DNA of 64,000 nucleotides, taken from the NCBI RefSeq assembly GCF_011764485.1, contig NZ_AP022848.1, forward strand, positions 4,244,001 to 4,308,000, read 5' to 3'. This document shows, piece after piece, positions 61,422 through 64,000 of the stretch. Made by a program: the position numbers and the translations under genes. Source of the DNA: Bosea sp. ANAM02 (GTDB taxonomy: Bacteria; Pseudomonadota; Alphaproteobacteria; Rhizobiales; Beijerinckiaceae). The notes under the pieces are model-generated. The model did no database searches, had not been told where the DNA came from, and saw nothing but the letters and a program-made list of their open reading frames with translations. The first letter of the stretch is position 1, and the number at the start of each line of letters is the position of its first letter.

Positions 61422-62771
61422 ATGAGCGATTTCGATCTCGTCCTCCGCGGCAATATCGTCCTTGCCGACAGGATCATCGAGGACGGCTATGTCGCCGTCA
61501 GCGGCGACAAGGTCGGCAAGGTCGGCAAGGGCACACCACCCGCGGCCCGCGAGACGCAGGATTTCCGCGGCCAGTGGATCATGCCGGGCGTGATCGACGG
61601 GCAGGTCCATTCCGGCAGCCAGGCCGATCACGAGGGCATCGGCATGTGCTCGCGTGCGGCGGCGGCCGGCGGCGTCACCGTGATGGTCGACATGCCCTAT
61701 GACGAGCCGGAGCCCGTCACCAGCGCCAAGCTCTTCAACGAGAAGGTCACGGTAGTCGAGCGCGATGCGCATGTCGATGTCGCGCTCTATGCAACGATCA
61801 CCATCGAGAACGGCCTACATGCCATTCCCGGGCTGGTCGAGGCCGGCGCCTGCGCCTTCAAGTTCTCGACCTTCGAGGCCAACCCGACGCGTTTTCCCCG
61901 CATCGGCGACGACACGCTCTACGAAGCCTTCAAGCTGATCGAGCCGACCGGCCTGCTCTGCGGCGTCCATAACCAGGACCAGGAGATGACAAGGCGCAAC
62001 ATCGCCCGGCTGATCGAGGCCGGCGATACCGGGCCGGACGCCTTCCTGCGCGCCCATACCCCGCTGGTCGAGAACCTTGCCACCGCCCGCATCTACGAGA
62101 TCGGCGCCGAGACGGGGGCCCGGGCGCACGCCGTCCACGTCTCGACCTCGCGCGGCTTCGAGATCTGCAACATGTACAAGCGCGCCGGCTACAAGGCGAC
62201 GGTCGAGAGCTGCGTGCAGTATTTCATGCTCAATGCCGAGGAGCACGGCCCGCGCTTCGGCGCCAAGATCAAGCATTACCCGCCGATCCGCCCGAAGGCC
62301 GAGAGCGACCTGCTCTGGAGCCATCTCGCCGCCGGCCATTGCGACTTCATCTCCTCGGACCATGTCTCCTGGGGGCTGGAGAAGAAGGGCGACCCGATGA
62401 TCTTCAAGAACACCTCGGGCGGGCCGGGCATCGAGACCTTGCTGCCGGCGCTCTGGACCGGCTGCGAGGAGCACGGCCTGTCGCCGACCATCGTGGTGAA
62501 GCAGCTCTGCGAGGGGCCGGCCAAGGCCTTCCTGCTCGCCGACAAGGGGCGGCTCGGAGCCGGCGCCGATGCCGACATCACCGTGCTGGAGCCCGGCCGC
62601 TTCATCCACGATCCCGGCAAGAGCCTCTCGGCGGTGAAGTGGAGCTCGATGGAGGGCCGTGAGTTCCGTGTCCGCGTCGCCGCCACCTATGTCCGCGGCC
62701 AGCTCGCCTGGGACGGCAATGCGATCCGCAACAAGGCCGGCGACGGCCGCTTCCTGCGCCCGGCGGCTTAA
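61422..62771 (+). CDS. Dihydropyrimidinase/D-hydantoinase-like amidohydrolase with altered metal motif
   Basis: A 449-residue cyclic-amidohydrolase. It starts FDLVLRGNIVLADRIIEDGY and ends with a second beta-sandwich portion. In related hydantoinases two His (HxH) bind metal after the first barrel strand; here the motif reads DGQVHSG with Gln61-Val-His63, so one ligand is Gln. Other ligands look present: Lys147 in CAFKFSTF (carbamylated Lys), His183 in GVHNQD, His239 in AVHVSTS and Asp313 in SSDHVSW. The enzyme may therefore use a different metal arrangement or substrate. It should open a hydantoin- or imide-type ring. It precedes the M20 gene by 4 bp and follows DUF917 by 46 bp. Confidence 0.85.
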   Translation: MSDFDLVLRGNIVLADRIIEDGYVAVSGDKVGKVGKGTPPAARETQDFRGQWIMPGVIDGQVHSGSQADHEGIGMCSRAAAAGGVTVMVDMPYDEPEPVTSAKLFNEKVTVVERDAHVDVALYATITIENGLHAIPGLVEAGACAFKFSTFEANPTRFPRIGDDTLYEAFKLIEPTGLLCGVHNQDQEMTRRNIARLIEAGDTGPDAFLRAHTPLVENLATARIYEIGAETGARAHAVHVSTSRGFEICNMYKRAGYKATVESCVQYFMLNAEEHGPRFGAKIKHYPPIRPKAESDLLWSHLAAGHCDFISSDHVSWGLEKKGDPMIFKNTSGGPGIETLLPALWTGCEEHGLSPTIVVKQLCEGPAKAFLLADKGRLGAGADADITVLEPGRFIHDPGKSLSAVKWSSMEGREFRVRVAATYVRGQLAWDGNAIRNKAGDGRFLRPAA

Positions 62772-62775
62772 GCCG

Positions 62776-64000
62776 ATGTCGATCGATCAGGACCGGCTCT
62801 GGCGCCGCATCGAGGCGCTCTCCGCCATCACCGACCCGGAGCGTCCGTGGACGCGCCGCTCCTTCACGCCGCGCTTTCTCGAAGGGCGGGAATGGCTGGC
62901 AGCGGAATTCAACGCGGCCGGGCTGGAGACCGAACTCGATGCCGCCGGCAACCTGATCGGTCGGCTCGCGGGCGCCGATCCCGCGCTGAAGCCGATCCTG
63001 ATCGGCTCGCATTCCGACACGGTACCCTCCGGCGGGCGCTATGACGGCATCCTCGGCGTGCTCGCCGCGCTGGAGGTCGCGCAGAGCTTCAGCGAGCGCG
63101 GCGACCGCCTGCGCCATACGCTGGAGGTCGTGGACTTCCTGGCAGAGGAGCCGAGCGAATTCGGCCTCTCCTGCATCGGCAGCCGCGCGCTCGCCGGCAC
63201 CCTGACCGATGAGCATCTGGCGCTGACCCGCCCGGACGGCATGACCTTGCGCGAAGGCATCGCCTTCGTCGGCGGCCGACCGGACGAGCTGGCCTCGATC
63301 AGGCGGCCCGCGGACGGCATCGCGGCCTATGTCGAGGTCCATATCGAGCAGGGCCGCGTGCTGGAGAACGAACGCATCCCGATCGGCATCGTCACCGATA
63401 TCGTCGGCATCCGCCGCGAGCGCATCATCGTCACCGGCCGGGCCGACCACGCCGGCGCGACGCCGATGCCGCTCCGGGCCGATGCGCTGGTCGGCGCCGC
63501 CAAGCTCGTCGAGGCCGCCTATAAGCGCGCGCTCTCGACCTCGCGGGACAACCAGCCGCTCGTCGCCACCTTCGGGCGCATCGAGGTCAGCCCCAATGCG
63601 GCGAACGCCGTGCCGGGCGAGGCCATTCTGACGCTCGAAGTCCGCTCCGGCAACGAGGCGGCGGTCAAGGCCTTCGGCGAGGCGCTGGTGCGCGACCTGC
63701 GTCCTACCCTCGAAGACCTGCGTCTCACCATCGCGATCGAGCCGATCAGCCATGTCGCGCCGACGGCCTGCGCGCCGGCGGTTCGTTCGGCCATCGCCAA
63801 TGCCTCGGCCTCGCTCGGGCTCGCGACGCGCGACCTGCCGAGCGGAGCCGGCCATGACGGCGTCCATATCGCCCATATCGGCCCGGTCGGCATGATCTTC
63901 GTGCCCTGCCTGGAAGGCCGCAGCCATGCGCCTGAGGAATCGATCACGCCGGATCAAGCCGGCGACGGCGCCCGCGTGCTGGCCGAGACGGTGCGCCTGC
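62776..64000 (+). CDS. M20-family Zn-dependent amidohydrolase (N-carbamoyl-L-amino acid hydrolase/AllC-like), cut by window end
   Basis: About 408 codons are visible; the stop lies beyond 64000. The metal site reads GSHSDTVPSGGRYDG (His and Asp) near residue 77, EEPSEFG with the bridging acidic residues near 122, VEVHIEQG near 190, and the dimerisation-region GRADHAGATPMPLR near 220; GHDGVHIAHI and GRSHAPEES follow near the end. This is the pattern of L-carbamoylases and allantoate/ureido hydrolases. It should hydrolyse an N-carbamoyl or ureido acid produced by the upstream cyclic amidohydrolase. It starts 4 bp after that gene, so the pair is coupled. The nitrilase-type D-carbamoylase at 54266 would treat the opposite enantiomer. 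Confidence 0.88.
   Translation, partial: MSIDQDRLWRRIEALSAITDPERPWTRRSFTPRFLEGREWLAAEFNAAGLETELDAAGNLIGRLAGADPALKPILIGSHSDTVPSGGRYDGILGVLAALEVAQSFSERGDRLRHTLEVVDFLAEEPSEFGLSCIGSRALAGTLTDEHLALTRPDGMTLREGIAFVGGRPDELASIRRPADGIAAYVEVHIEQGRVLENERIPIGIVTDIVGIRRERIIVTGRADHAGATPMPLRADALVGAAKLVEAAYKRALSTSRDNQPLVATFGRIEVSPNAANAVPGEAILTLEVRSGNEAAVKAFGEALVRDLRPTLEDLRLTIAIEPISHVAPTACAPAVRSAIANASASLGLATRDLPSGAGHDGVHIAHIGPVGMIFVPCLEGRSHAPEESITPDQAGDGARVLAETVRL

Noticed and set aside
61422-62771. Annotating the cyclic amidohydrolase as dihydroorotase or allantoinase
   Set aside because: Overall fold fits, but the altered QxH metal motif and the DUF917/carbamoylase neighbours favour a hydantoinase-like role; no pyrimidine or purine genes are nearby.

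Overview
The window is GC-rich (about two thirds G+C), densely packed chromosomal DNA. Genes are often coupled by ATGA or GTGA overlaps and promoters are sparse. Gene content suggests an alphaproteobacterium of the order Hyphomicrobiales (Rhizobiales), perhaps Bosea- or Methylobacterium-like: several ABC importers, form II CoxL, M81 peptidase, D-carbamoylase, OpgG, and two palindromic intergenic elements of a kind common in that order. The genus is inference. No rRNA, tRNA, transposase, prophage or CRISPR array was seen. The first gene (MarR regulator) and the last gene (M20 amidohydrolase) run off the window.

Layout. (1) 0-8.2 kb: a MarR regulator diverges from a polyamine-type ABC importer followed by a NodB-fold hydrolase, two SDRs and an amidase, possibly an imide or amide catabolic operon. 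(2) 8.2-20 kb: mixed metabolism on both strands (alpha/beta hydrolase, SelO, M81 peptidase, DMT exporter, aldehyde dehydrogenase with amidase, alanine dehydrogenase, orphan CoxL), plus an orphan intrinsic terminator that hints at a small RNA. (3) 20.3-33.4 kb: an exopolysaccharide locus with GNAT, GT2, flippase, Wzz, Wzy, deacetylase, two GT4s, methyltransferase, GH5 and acyltransferase. (4) 33.5-42.4 kb: a small RiPP locus of graspetide type with a 76-residue Ser/Thr/Asp-tailed precursor, an MvdD-like ATP-grasp ligase and an ABC exporter. Two SpeE-like membrane proteins and a small unknown protein precede it, and a two-component system follows. (5) 42.4-54.1 kb: OpgG, GH3 beta-glucosidase, VOC protein, a biotin-dependent acyl-CoA carboxylase pair, ManC and an MFS transporter. 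(6) 54.1-64 kb: a hydantoin or carbamoyl-amino-acid locus with D-carbamoylase, NHL protein, a polar amino-acid ABC importer, LysR regulator, DUF917 (S-methyl-thiohydantoin desulfurase family), a dihydropyrimidinase-like protein and an M20 carbamoylase.

How the parts may work together. The graspetide locus is the most interesting unit: the ATP-grasp enzyme would form side-chain ester or amide macrocycles in the S/T/D-rich tail of the precursor, and the ABC protein, which lacks a C39 protease domain, would export the product. In region 6, three near-identical dyads of LysR type (ATAAC-N5-GTTAT, i.e. T-N11-A) lie upstream of the D-carbamoylase, the ABC importer and the lysR/DUF917 pair, so the region looks like one regulon. 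The exopolysaccharide genes form a mostly coupled operon served by a flippase on the opposite strand.
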